Shown piece after piece: positions 1 to 6,603 of a DNA stretch of 11,479 nucleotides. Each line of letters opens with the position of its first letter. Position 1 is the first letter of the stretch. Source of the DNA: an uncultured Prevotella sp. (GTDB lineage Bacteria; Bacteroidota; Bacteroidia; Bacteroidales; Bacteroidaceae); NCBI GenBank assembly GCA_900314365.1, contig OMVH01000137.1, positions 1 through 11,479 on the forward strand, read 5' to 3'. The notes beneath the pieces were generated by a model. That model was given only the letters and a program-made list of their open reading frames with translations, had not been told where the DNA came from and did not search any database. Made by a program: the position numbers and the translations under genes.

Positions 1-18
1 GCCTCGGAGAGGTCGTGA

Positions 19-124
19 GCATCTCGTCAGAGATGCAGATAACCCCAGCCGAGCGAAGCGAGCCTGGGGATTGCACACCTCTTCCCCCCTTCTCGCTCTC
101 GTGCTTCGAAGATGCACGAGAGCG
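19..124. repeat. Cluster of three inverted repeats at the left window end
   Basis: Three hairpins lie in a row. The first has arms GCATCTC (19-25) and GAGATGC (30-36) with a 4-nt loop. The second has arms CCCCAG (43-48) and CTGGGG (64-69) around a purine-rich centre containing GAGCGAAGCGAG. The third has perfect 11-bp arms CGCTCTCGTGC (94-104) and GCACGAGAGCG (114-124) around a 9-nt loop containing TTCGAA. A further palindrome, CCTCGAGG, is at 139-146. No reading frame here looks like a gene. The arrangement suggests an intergenic dispersed repeat or the 3' end of a transcription unit to the left. Family membership is inference and was not searched. Confidence 0.6.
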
Positions 125-272
125 TAGCTAACTTCCAGCCTCGAGGTTGATTCATCTGCTCGCGGACAGCCAAAAGATTTGCCCCCATAAGGGATAACTA
201 AAACTTCCGAAACGTGAGTCAGACAGCCCACATCTATTTGAGTAACTTAAAAAGAAATAAGACCTTTCTTTG

Positions 273-300
273 TTGGTTTCGGAAAAAATACGTAACTTTG
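273..300 (+). promoter_or_regulatory. Bacteroidota-type promoter of the YceD-rpmF-fabH operon
   Basis: TTG at 273-275 matches the -33 element and TAACTTTG at 293-300 matches the -7 consensus TAnnTTTG of the Bacteroidota primary sigma factor, with 17 nt between them. Transcription would start near 306-308, leaving a leader of only about ten bases before the ATG at 318. This also argues against a TTG start at 270, which would lie upstream of the promoter's -33 box. Confidence 0.75.
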
Positions 301-317
301 CAGCCCAAAGTGTGGTT

Positions 318-860
318 ATGTACGATTTAGAGCCATTCAAGATAGACCTCAAAAGCCTCAAAGGCGAGGATGCCACCATGGACTTCAAGCTCGACGACGG
401 ATTCTTCGAAGCCGTCGAGGCTCCTGATATCCATCGTGGCAAATTGAACGTGACCCTCAACGTACATCACGGCGCGGGTGTCTACGAGCTTGATTTCCAT
501 ACCACTGGCACGGTAACAGTAAGCTGTGACCTCTGCCTCGACGACATGGAGCAGCCCATAGAAACAGACAACCGCATCGTAGCCAGGCTCGGAGAAAACT
601 ACTCAGAGGACGACGATCTTGTGACAGTGCCCGAGGACGAAGGAATACTCGACACGGCCTGGTTCGTCTACGAATTCATTGAGCTCGCTGTTCCCATCAG
701 GCACGTGCACGCACCTGGAATGTGCAATCCTGCCATGACGGAACTTTTGAAACGCTATGTCGTCGAAGAAGGCCAACCCTCCCGAAGGGGCGAAGGCGAA
801 CAGGCAGGAGCCGTGGACTCTCGCTGGGAGGCACTCAAGAAGCTGAAAGATAAAAATTAA
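318..860 (+). CDS. YceD/DUF177 family protein (ribosome-associated)
   Basis: The 180-residue protein belongs to the DUF177/YceD family, whose bacterial members are linked to 23S rRNA accumulation and are almost always encoded directly before rpmF. Residues 1-15 (MYDLEPFKIDLKSLK) open in the style of Bacteroidota members. A metal-binding-like pair C70-x2-C73 sits in SCDLCLDDM, and H131 and C136 follow in HAPGMC. The C-terminus ends in the family-typical RWEALKKLK. The frame is open back to a TTG at 270, but that lies before the predicted promoter, so the ATG at 318 is preferred. It is the first gene of the operon and ends 17 bases before rpmF. The molecular activity is not established. Family assignment is confident from motif and context. 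Confidence 0.9.
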   Translation: MYDLEPFKIDLKSLKGEDATMDFKLDDGFFEAVEAPDIHRGKLNVTLNVHHGAGVYELDFHTTGTVTVSCDLCLDDMEQPIETDNRIVARLGENYSEDDDLVTVPEDEGILDTAWFVYEFIELAVPIRHVHAPGMCNPAMTELLKRYVVEEGQPSRRGEGEQAGAVDSRWEALKKLKDKN

Positions 861-877
861 AAAAACATCAAAACATT

Positions 878-1063
878 ATGGCACATCCTAAAAGAAGACA
901 ATCCAAGGCTCGTACGCTCAAGAGAAGAACTCATGACAAGGCCGTAGCCCCCACGCTGGCCGTATGCCCCAACTGCGGCGCCTACTATGTTTATCACACT
1001 GTATGCCCCAGCTGCGGCTACTACCGTGGCAAGGTGGCTGTGGTAAAGGAAACAGCTGAATAA
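878..1063 (+). CDS. rpmF: 50S ribosomal protein L32
   Basis: This 61-residue, strongly basic protein starts with MAHPKRRQSKART, the hallmark of bacterial L32. Two cysteine pairs, C30-x2-C33 (CPNC) and C43-x2-C46 (CPSC), form the zinc-ribbon of the C+ paralogue, so the protein should bind one zinc ion. It is part of the large ribosomal subunit. Upstream of the ATG the sequence is A-rich (AAAAAAACATCAAAACATT) with no Shine-Dalgarno motif, as expected for highly expressed Bacteroidota genes. It lies between the YceD gene and fabH, and the fabH ATG begins two bases after its stop codon. Confidence 0.97.
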   Translation: MAHPKRRQSKARTLKRRTHDKAVAPTLAVCPNCGAYYVYHTVCPSCGYYRGKVAVVKETAE

Positions 1064-1065
1064 CA

Positions 1066-2085
1066 ATGGGCAAAATCAACGCCATAATCACCGGTGTTGG
1101 AGGCTACGTGCCCGACTACGTCCTCAACAACGAGGAACTGTCGCGCATGGTGGACACCAACGACGAGTGGATTACAACGCGCGTTGGCATCAAGGAACGG
1201 CGTATCCTCACAGAGGAGGGACTGGGCACGAGCTACATGGCACGCAAGGCGGCCAAGCAACTCTTGCAGAAAACGGGGGTCGACCCCGATACCATCGACG
1301 CCCTCATCGTTACTACAACGACGCCCGACTACAAATTCCCTTCGACGGCATCCATTGTCCTCGGCAAACTCGGACTGAAGAACGCTTTCGCCTTCGACTT
1401 CGAGGCTGCCTGCTGCGGATTCCTCTACTCTCTCGACGTAGCTTCGTCGATGATAGCCAGTGGCCGCTACAAGCGCATCATCCTTATCGGAGCCGACAAG
1501 ATGTCATCCATCGTCGACTACACCGACAGGGCCACCTGCGTGCTCTTCGGCGACGGTGCCGCCGCTGTCCTCATTGAGGGCACCGAGGATGAAGGCGTAG
1601 GACTGCAGGATTCCTTCCTTCGAACCGACGGAAAGGGACTGCCCTTCCTCCACATGAAGGCCGGAGGGTCAGTATGTCCGCCTTCGCGCTTCACCGTCGA
1701 CCACAAGCTCCACTTCCTCTATCAGGAAGGGCGCACTGTGTTCCGCTATGCCGTCACCGACATGAGCGAAGACGTGAAAGAAGTGCTCAAGCGCAACAGT
1801 CTCACCGCCGACGACGTGGACTGGATAATCCCTCACCAGGCCAACCTGCGCATCGAAGAAGCCGTGGCTAAGCGCGCCGGTGTGTCACCGGAGAAGCTGC
1901 TCGTCAACATCGAGCGCTACGGCAACACCAGCGCAGCCACCATTCCGCTGACCATGTGGGACTACGAAAGCAAGTTCCGGCGCGGTGACAAGATTGTCCT
2001 GACAGCCTTCGGCGCAGGGTTCGTCCACGGCGCATCCTATTATAGGTGGGCCTACGACGGAGCCAAGGCAGCAGCAAAGAAGTAA
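1066..2085 (+). CDS. fabH: 3-oxoacyl-ACP synthase III (FabH)
   Basis: FabH condenses acetyl-CoA or a branched acyl-CoA starter with malonyl-ACP, the first step of type II fatty acid synthesis in the cytoplasm. The 339 residues cover the full thiolase fold. The catalytic triad is visible: C116 in EAACCGF, H257 in PHQAN, and N287 in ERYGNTSA. The N-terminal TNDEWITTRVGIKER (31-45) is the family's substrate-loop signature, and the C-terminal GAGF (316-319) is typical. The residue after the nucleophile is a second cysteine (C117), where serine is common, and the end reads FVHGAS rather than the TWGS of the E. coli enzyme. The start follows the rpmF stop by two bases, so the two are probably translationally coupled. 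plsX, often found between rpmF and fabH elsewhere, is absent here. Confidence 0.96.
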   Translation: MGKINAIITGVGGYVPDYVLNNEELSRMVDTNDEWITTRVGIKERRILTEEGLGTSYMARKAAKQLLQKTGVDPDTIDALIVTTTTPDYKFPSTASIVLGKLGLKNAFAFDFEAACCGFLYSLDVASSMIASGRYKRIILIGADKMSSIVDYTDRATCVLFGDGAAAVLIEGTEDEGVGLQDSFLRTDGKGLPFLHMKAGGSVCPPSRFTVDHKLHFLYQEGRTVFRYAVTDMSEDVKEVLKRNSLTADDVDWIIPHQANLRIEEAVAKRAGVSPEKLLVNIERYGNTSAATIPLTMWDYESKFRRGDKIVLTAFGAGFVHGASYYRWAYDGAKAAAKK

Positions 2086-2104
2086 CAACAGCTAACCCAT
2101 AACC

Positions 2105-2152
2105 GCAAAAGAGCGCACCTTCTTATCCAACATAAGATGATGCGCTTTTTGC
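2105..2152. terminator. Long hairpin between fabH and era (terminator or attenuator)
   Basis: Three paired blocks form one hairpin: GCAAAA (2105-2110) with TTTTGC (2147-2152), AGCGCA (2112-2117) with TGCGCT (2141-2146), and TCTTAT (2121-2126) with ATAAGA (2132-2137). The loop is 5 nt. The stem has 18 pairs interrupted by one bulged G and a 3x3 internal loop. A T-run at 2146-2150 on the plus strand and the A-run at 2107-2110 make it terminator-like on both strands. No convergent gene is present, and era follows 16 bases later in the same direction without a recognisable promoter. Partial termination or RNA processing inside the operon is therefore likelier than a full stop. Confidence 0.65.
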
Positions 2153-2168
2153 TTTCAAATCATCAGAT

Positions 2169-3050
2169 ATGCACAAGGCAGGATTCGTAAACATCGTAGG
2201 CAACCCCAACGTAGGGAAGAGCACGCTCATGAACCAGCTTGTGGGCGAGCGCATCAGCATTGCCACTTTCAAAGCGCAGACCACGCGCCACCGCATCATG
2301 GGCATCGTCAACAGCGACGACTGCCAGATAGTGCTCTCCGACACGCCGGGCGTGCTCAAGCCCAACTACAAAATGCAGGAGATGATGCTGGCTTTCTCGG
2401 AGTCGGCTCTTGCCGATGCCGATGTCCTGCTCTATGTCACCGACGTTGTTGAAAAGCCTGAGAAGAATGCCGATTTCCTCGCCAAGGTAGCTCAGATGAA
2501 GATACCGGTATTACTGCTCATCAATAAGATTGACGAGACCGACCAAAAACATCTTGGCGACCTTGTCGACCTCTGGCACAAACTCTTGCCAAAGGCCGAA
2601 ATCCTTCCCATCTCGGCGAAGAACAAGTTCGGTACCGACATTCTCCTCAAGCGCATCAAGGAACTCCTGCCCGAAAGCCCGGCCTACTTCGACAAGGACC
2701 AGCTCACTGACAAACCGGCGAGATTTTTTGTCTCCGAGATTATCCGCGAAAAGATACTGCTCTACTACGACAAGGAAATCCCCTATTCCGTGGAAGTGCG
2801 TGTGGAACGCTTCAAGGAGACGGAAAAAAACATACACATCAACGCCGTCATCTACGTTGAGCGCGACTCACAGAAAGGTATCATCATCGGCCATCAAGGA
2901 TTGGCACTGAAAAAGGTCAGCACAGAGGCACGCAAGGCACTGGAAAAGTTCTTTGGCAAAAGCATCTATCTGGAGACCTTCGTGAAAGTGGACAAAGACT
3001 GGCGAAGCTCCCAAAAGGAGCTCAACCTCTTCGGCTACAATCCGGAATGA
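2169..3050 (+). CDS. era: GTPase Era
   Basis: Era is an essential GTPase that binds the 3' end of 16S rRNA and helps mature the 30S subunit. The 293 residues match the usual length. The GTPase domain shows G1 GNPNVGKS (11-18), G2 around T38-T39 (KAQTTRHRI), G3 DTPG (58-61), G4 NKID (119-122) and G5 SAK (149-151). The C-terminal KH domain follows, with the RNA-binding GxxG loop GHQG (241-244) in KGIIIGHQG and the typical STEARKALEKFF helix. It follows fabH after 83 bases containing a hairpin and precedes der by 43 bases. No separate promoter of the TAnnTTTG type is visible, so it is probably read from the operon promoter. Confidence 0.97.
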   Translation: MHKAGFVNIVGNPNVGKSTLMNQLVGERISIATFKAQTTRHRIMGIVNSDDCQIVLSDTPGVLKPNYKMQEMMLAFSESALADADVLLYVTDVVEKPEKNADFLAKVAQMKIPVLLLINKIDETDQKHLGDLVDLWHKLLPKAEILPISAKNKFGTDILLKRIKELLPESPAYFDKDQLTDKPARFFVSEIIREKILLYYDKEIPYSVEVRVERFKETEKNIHINAVIYVERDSQKGIIIGHQGLALKKVSTEARKALEKFFGKSIYLETFVKVDKDWRSSQKELNLFGYNPE

Positions 3051-3093
3051 AGGTCCGACGACATTTCCAAACCCTAAAAAGCAAGAAAAATAT

Positions 3094-4407
3094 ATGCCCA
3101 ATTTAGTAGCCATAGTTGGACGCCCCAACGTAGGGAAGTCCACCCTTTTCAACCGGCTGACGCAAAGCCGCCGCGCCATCGTCAGCGATACGGCAGGCAC
3201 CACGCGTGACCGCCAGTACGGCAAGTGCCAATGGGGAGGCAAGGAGTTCTCCATTGTCGACACCGGAGGCTGGGTGGTGAACTCCGATGACATCTTCGAG
3301 GATGCCATCCGCAAACAAGTGCTTGTAGCCACCGAGGAGGCCGACCTCGTTCTCTTCCTCGTCGATGTGGAGACTGGCATTACCGACCTCGACGAGGACG
3401 TGGCCAATATCCTGCGGCGAGCCAAACTTCCGGTGGTTCTTGTGGCCAATAAAGTTGACAACAGTGGCGAAGCCTATGAGGCCGCGGAGTTCTACAAGCT
3501 CGGACTCGGCGAGCCACAATGTATCAGCGCTGCCACTGGAGGTGGAACGGGCGACCTGCTCGACCTCATCATCAGTCGTCTGCCCGCAGAGAACAACGAG
3601 ACCCCCGACGACGGCCTGCCCAGATTCGCCGTTGTGGGAAGGCCCAACGCAGGCAAATCGAGCATCATCAATGCCTTCATCGGGGAGGAACGCAACATTG
3701 TAACCGAGATTGCCGGTACGACACGTGACAGCATCTACACGCGGTTCAATAAGTTCGGTTTCGATTTCTACCTCGTCGACACTGCCGGTATCAGAAAGAA
3801 GAACAAAGTGAGTGAGGACCTGGAGTTCTACAGCGTCATGCGCAGCATCAGAGCTATAGAGAACAGCGATGTATGCATTCTCATGATTGATGCCACGCGA
3901 GGCATTGAGGCTCAGGATATGAACATCTTCCAACTCATCCAGAAGAACAACAAATCACTCGTGGTAGTAGTGAACAAGTGGGATCTTGTGCAGGAGAAAA
4001 GCCAAAAGGCCATCGACACCTTCAAGGAGGCCATACGCCGCCGTATGGCTCCCTTCGTCGACTTTCCTATCATCTTCGCATCAGCTCTCACCAAACAGCG
4101 CATCTTCAAGGTTCTCGAAGCAGCAAAACTGGTCTATCAGAACCGCAAGTCGCATGTAGGAACGTCAAAGCTCAACGAGGTGATGCTTCCCATCATTGAG
4201 GCCACGCCGCCACCCTCGATAAAAGGCAAGTATATCAAGATAAAGTATTGCACGCAGCTGCCCAACACGCAGATACCTTCGTTCGTCTTCTACGCCAATC
4301 TTCCGCAATATATCAAGGAACCTTACCGACGTTTCCTTGAGAACAAGATACGCGAGAACTGGTCCATGCACGGCTGCCCCATCAATGTCTTCATCCGCCA
4401 GAAATAG
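3094..4407 (+). CDS. der: Ribosome biogenesis GTPase Der (EngA)
   Basis: Der carries two GTPase domains in tandem and acts in late assembly of the 50S subunit. Domain 1 shows GRPNVGKST (9-17), DTAGTTRDR (32-40), DTGG (56-59) and NKVD (119-122). Domain 2 shows GRPNAGKSS (182-190), AGTTRDS (207-213), DTAG (229-232), NKWD (294-297) and SAL (330-332). A KH-like C-terminal domain follows, ending in IRENWSMHGCPINVFIRQK, the typical Der terminus. At 437 residues it is full length. It lies 43 bases after era. Its stop codon overlaps an AGGAGG sequence that can serve the next gene. All nucleotide-binding motifs are intact in both domains. Confidence 0.97.
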   Translation: MPNLVAIVGRPNVGKSTLFNRLTQSRRAIVSDTAGTTRDRQYGKCQWGGKEFSIVDTGGWVVNSDDIFEDAIRKQVLVATEEADLVLFLVDVETGITDLDEDVANILRRAKLPVVLVANKVDNSGEAYEAAEFYKLGLGEPQCISAATGGGTGDLLDLIISRLPAENNETPDDGLPRFAVVGRPNAGKSSIINAFIGEERNIVTEIAGTTRDSIYTRFNKFGFDFYLVDTAGIRKKNKVSEDLEFYSVMRSIRAIENSDVCILMIDATRGIEAQDMNIFQLIQKNNKSLVVVVNKWDLVQEKSQKAIDTFKEAIRRRMAPFVDFPIIFASALTKQRIFKVLEAAKLVYQNRKSHVGTSKLNEVMLPIIEATPPPSIKGKYIKIKYCTQLPNTQIPSFVFYANLPQYIKEPYRRFLENKIRENWSMHGCPINVFIRQK

Positions 4408-4411
4408 GAGG
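4406..4411 (+). promoter_or_regulatory. Shine-Dalgarno sequence AGGAGG overlapping the der stop
   Basis: AGGAGG overlaps the TAG stop of der and lies five bases before the ATG at 4417. A full-consensus site is unusual in a phylum that rarely uses Shine-Dalgarno pairing. It supports both the chosen lipoprotein start and coupling to der. Confidence 0.6.
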
Positions 4412-4416
4412 CATTC

Positions 4417-4806
4417 ATGAAGAAATTCCTTGGGTTGGCAGCCGCCCTGACGATGACTGCATGCACGAGCCAGGGTCCAAATCCTAACGAAGTGGCGGCA
4501 GAAGCAGCACAACAGTATTATCACTACCTGCTGCAAGGCAACTACTCGGCCTTCGTCGACGGGCATTTCCAGCAAGATTCCATTCCTTCAACCTATCGCA
4601 GTCAGCTCATTGACAACGCCAAGATGTTTATGGCGCAGCAGAAAGAGGAGCACGGCGGACTGAAAGAAGTGACAAAAATAGGGGCTGAGGTGGACACACT
4701 GAAACGGTCGGGGCGGGCTTTTCTGCAACTCCACTACGGTGACAGCACTCGCACGAAGATTGTCGTCCCCTTAGTCTACTTCAAGGGAATCTGGTATCTG
4801 GAATAG
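4417..4806 (+). CDS. Small lipoprotein, NTF2/DUF4878-like
   Basis: The 129-residue product begins with a lipoprotein signal peptide: MKK, a hydrophobic stretch (residues 4-13) and the lipobox MTAC with the lipidated cysteine at 16. The mature part opens with a helix (EVAAEAAQQYYHYLLQGNY), runs through a charged middle, and ends in beta-strand-like segments (AFLQLHYGD, TKIVVPLVYFKGIWYLE). This pattern resembles the NTF2-like DUF4878 lipoproteins of Bacteroidales, but I assign that family only tentatively. It should be anchored in the inner or outer membrane facing the periplasm; its function is unknown. It starts nine bases after the der stop codon with an AGGAGG ribosome-binding site overlapping that stop (4406-4411), so translation is probably coupled to der. 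It is the last gene of the operon. Confidence 0.8.
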   Translation: MKKFLGLAAALTMTACTSQGPNPNEVAAEAAQQYYHYLLQGNYSAFVDGHFQQDSIPSTYRSQLIDNAKMFMAQQKEEHGGLKEVTKIGAEVDTLKRSGRAFLQLHYGDSTRTKIVVPLVYFKGIWYLE

Positions 4807-4850
4807 CTTCTCCGCCATCTCACCCCGGAAGGCTCTACGCAAACGGCTAT

Positions 4851-4898
4851 ATATGCAAGCAGCAGCACAACGGCTTCGTCGTGCTGCTGCTTGTGTAT
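4851..4898. terminator. Strong hairpin between convergent genes
   Basis: The arms 4851-4868 and 4881-4898 pair over 18 positions with two wobbles; the core 12 bp (AAGCAGCAGCAC with GTGCTGCTGCTT) is perfect. Inside, ACG (4870-4872) pairs with CGT (4877-4879) around a GCTT loop. It lies between the lipoprotein stop (4806) and the mlaF stop (4936), where a bidirectional terminator is expected. Neither strand has a following T-run, so it is not a textbook intrinsic terminator. It may protect 3' ends or mark a Rho-dependent end. Confidence 0.6.
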
Positions 4899-4935
4899 GT
4901 CTGATGAAGGATAAGTTCTCCGCCGGGGAATATGT

Positions 4936-5697
4936 CTATTCCTTCGATTCCACCTCTTTTACCTTTCTGAACAGATCAGAGGCAAAGACCAGATCGTTCA
5001 GCTTCTCATTGGTCGACTTCATGACGTCGTCCTTTGTTCCTTCCCATTCCTTGTGTCCCTTGTAGATGAAGATAATGCTTTCACCGATACCCATAACAGA
5101 GTTCATGTCGTGCGTATTGATGATGGTGGTAATACCGAATTCCTTAGTAATTCCATGAAGAAGTTCGTCAATGACCAATGATGTCTTAGGGTCGAGTCCC
5201 GAATTGGGCTCGTCGCAGAAAAGGTATTTAGGATTGAGCACGATGGCCCTCGCTATGGCCACTCGCTTCTGCATTCCGCCGGAGAGCTCATCGGGAAACT
5301 TATGCTGCGCTTCCACGAGGTTCACTCGGGCCAGACAATCCTGCGCCCGCTTCACACGCTCACGGTAATTCATCGACGAGAACATATCGAGAGGGAACAT
5401 CACATTCTCCAGCACAGAAAGGGAGTCGAAAAGTGCTGCACCTTGAAAAATCATGCCCATCTCACGACGCATCATCACCTGGTCGTGCTTCGACATCGTC
5501 ACAAAGTTACGGCCATCGTAGAGCACTTCGCCCTGCGTAGGCGTCAGCAGTCCCACGAGGTTCTTCATCAGCACCGTCTTGCCGCTGCCGCTTTGTCCGA
5601 TGATGAGATTGGTCTTACCGTTGTCGAAGCGCGCGTTGATGTCGTGCAGCACCTCCTTGTCTTCGAACGCCTTATATAAATGTTTTACTTCTATCAT
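4936..5697 (-). CDS. mlaF: MlaF-like ABC transporter ATP-binding protein
   Basis: This 253-residue protein is the cytoplasmic ATPase of an MCE/Mla-type ABC transporter that moves phospholipids between inner and outer membrane. It shows Walker A GQSGSGKT (34-41), the Q-loop at Q85 in FQGAALFDSLSV (a hallmark of the MlaF/Ttg2A group), signature LSGGMQKR (138-145), Walker B ending in C161-D162-E163 (catalytic E163), the D-loop GLDP (167-170) and the switch histidine H196 in NTHD. It lies 32 bases downstream of the permease gene mlaE, so they form an operon. No MlaD (MCE substrate-binding protein), MlaB or MlaC gene is in the window. These may be encoded elsewhere or, for MlaB, be absent. Confidence 0.9.
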   Translation of the reverse strand: MIEVKHLYKAFEDKEVLHDINARFDNGKTNLIIGQSGSGKTVLMKNLVGLLTPTQGEVLYDGRNFVTMSKHDQVMMRREMGMIFQGAALFDSLSVLENVMFPLDMFSSMNYRERVKRAQDCLARVNLVEAQHKFPDELSGGMQKRVAIARAIVLNPKYLFCDEPNSGLDPKTSLVIDELLHGITKEFGITTIINTHDMNSVMGIGESIIFIYKGHKEWEGTKDDVMKSTNEKLNDLVFASDLFRKVKEVESKE

Positions 5698-5729
5698 CTG
5701 TCTTTTTGTTTTCGTTGAAGAGATGCTCC

Positions 5730-6488
5730 TCAGGAGAGAAGCTGCGTCAGGAAGACATCGGAGAAGAGAATGAACACACTCGAGTTGACCACCGCATTGG
5801 TTGAGGCCTTACCAACCTCCACGGAGCCTCCCTCCACCGTGTAGCCATAATAGGAAGCCACACTGGAGATAATGAAAGCAAAGAACACTCCCTTGATGAT
5901 GCTCATCCAGACAAACCACGAATTGAAGGCGTGGTGAAGACCAGCCGTGAGGTCACTCGGCGAAATGATATGCCCGATAAAAGCAGTCGCGTAAGCACCT
6001 ATCACACCCGTAAAAGCGCTGATTATAACCAGGAAAGGCATGATGGTAACCAAACCGAGAATCTTGGGTAGAATCAGGTAACCCGCCGAATTGACACCCA
6101 TTATCTCAAGAGCATCAACCTGCTGTGTTACACGCATGGTGCCCAACTCCGAGGCAATATTCGACCCCACCTTACCAGAGAGAATAAGACTCATGATGGA
6201 GCTGGAGAACTCAAGGAGCATAATCTCACGCGTGATATAACCTGACACCCAACGGGGCATCCACGGACTCTGCACGTTGAGTTTCATCTGAATGCAAATA
6301 ACCGCTCCGAAGAAGAAACTGATGATGAGTACGATGCCTATGGAGTCGACTCCAAGCTGCGACATCTCCTTGATATATCGCTTCAAGAACATGCGCATAC
6401 GTTCCGGCCGACTGAAGGAGCGCCCCATGAGCAGCAGGTAACGACCAAACGTGGTGAGGTATTTGTTCAGCAATCTCAATATAAACAT
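5730..6488 (-). CDS. mlaE: MlaE-like ABC transporter permease
   Basis: The 252-residue integral inner-membrane protein is the permease partner of MlaF in phospholipid transport. It contains the MlaE-family core: a hydrophobic segment IGIVLIISFFFGAVICIQ, then EFSSSIMSLILSGKVGSNIASELG and TMRVTQQVDALEIMGVN, followed by hydrophobic stretches typical of four to five further membrane segments. The frame is open seven codons further upstream to a TTG at 6509, but the predicted transcription start falls at about that point, so the ATG at 6488 (MFILRLLNKY) is preferred. It is the first gene of a two-gene operon with mlaF and is transcribed divergently from lptB. Confidence 0.9.
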   Translation of the reverse strand: MFILRLLNKYLTTFGRYLLLMGRSFSRPERMRMFLKRYIKEMSQLGVDSIGIVLIISFFFGAVICIQMKLNVQSPWMPRWVSGYITREIMLLEFSSSIMSLILSGKVGSNIASELGTMRVTQQVDALEIMGVNSAGYLILPKILGLVTIMPFLVIISAFTGVIGAYATAFIGHIISPSDLTAGLHHAFNSWFVWMSIIKGVFFAFIISSVASYYGYTVEGGSVEVGKASTNAVVNSSVFILFSDVFLTQLLS

Positions 6489-6513
6489 AGCAGAATCCTG
6501 TCTTATCAATATG

Positions 6514-6521
6514 CAAAAGTA
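6514..6521 (-). promoter_or_regulatory. Promoter -7 box of mlaE-mlaF
   Basis: On the minus strand TACTTTTG matches TAnnTTTG and is followed by CA, as is common at Bacteroidota -7 boxes. Transcription would start near 6507, about 20 bases before the ATG at 6488. No TTG is present at the expected -33 distance, only T-rich sequence, so the promoter may be weak or activator-dependent. Confidence 0.55.
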
Positions 6522-6558
6522 GACAAAATCGGCTAAAAAGCGGCACTCGAACGAAGAG

Positions 6559-6600
6559 AATTAGCAAATATAAGTCTTATTAGCCACTTTTTTGCTAATT
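6559..6600. repeat. Perfect 10-bp inverted repeat in the mlaE-lptB promoter region
   Basis: AATTAGCAAA (6559-6568) and TTTGCTAATT (6591-6600) are exact inverse copies, 22 bases apart and 32 bases centre to centre, about three DNA turns. The right arm overlaps the lptB -7 box. The core TTAGC/GCTAA occurs twice more nearby, at 6532-6536 and 6580-6584. This is a candidate operator for divergent control. An mRNA hairpin is less likely because the repeat lies upstream of both predicted transcription starts. Confidence 0.5.
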
Positions 6601-6603
6601 TTG
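6596..6603 (+). promoter_or_regulatory. Promoter -7 box of lptB
   Basis: TAATTTTG matches TAnnTTTG. Transcription would start near 6610, leaving a leader of roughly 13 bases before the ATG at 6623. No TTG lies at the usual -33 distance. The box overlaps the right arm of the inverted repeat at 6591-6600. Confidence 0.55.

Larger units (their letters stand above)
1..317. other. Gene-free upstream region of the YceD-rpmF-fabH operon
   Basis: I see no credible coding sequence. The left part (1-150) is GC-rich and holds inverted repeats. The right part (about 200-300) becomes AT-rich and ends in the operon promoter at 273-300. A minus-strand open frame across 152-460 is mostly antisense to the YceD gene and resembles no protein I know. 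Confidence 0.6.

Noticed and set aside
270..317. Upstream TTG start extending the YceD protein by 16 residues
   Set aside because: The promoter -33 box (273-275) and -7 box (293-300) lie inside the extension, and the family-typical N-terminus begins at the ATG at 318.
3103..3933. Minus-strand open frame of 276 codons under der
   Set aside because: It lies wholly opposite the intact GTPase domains of Der and has no recognisable motif, so it is a shadow frame.
4861..4890. CAG/CTG trinucleotide repeat as a variable microsatellite
   Set aside because: Each arm has only about three units, and the symmetry is better explained as a hairpin between convergent genes.
6489..6509. Upstream TTG start extending MlaE by seven residues
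   Set aside because: The predicted transcription start is near 6507, and the ATG at 6488 gives a normal MlaE N-terminus.
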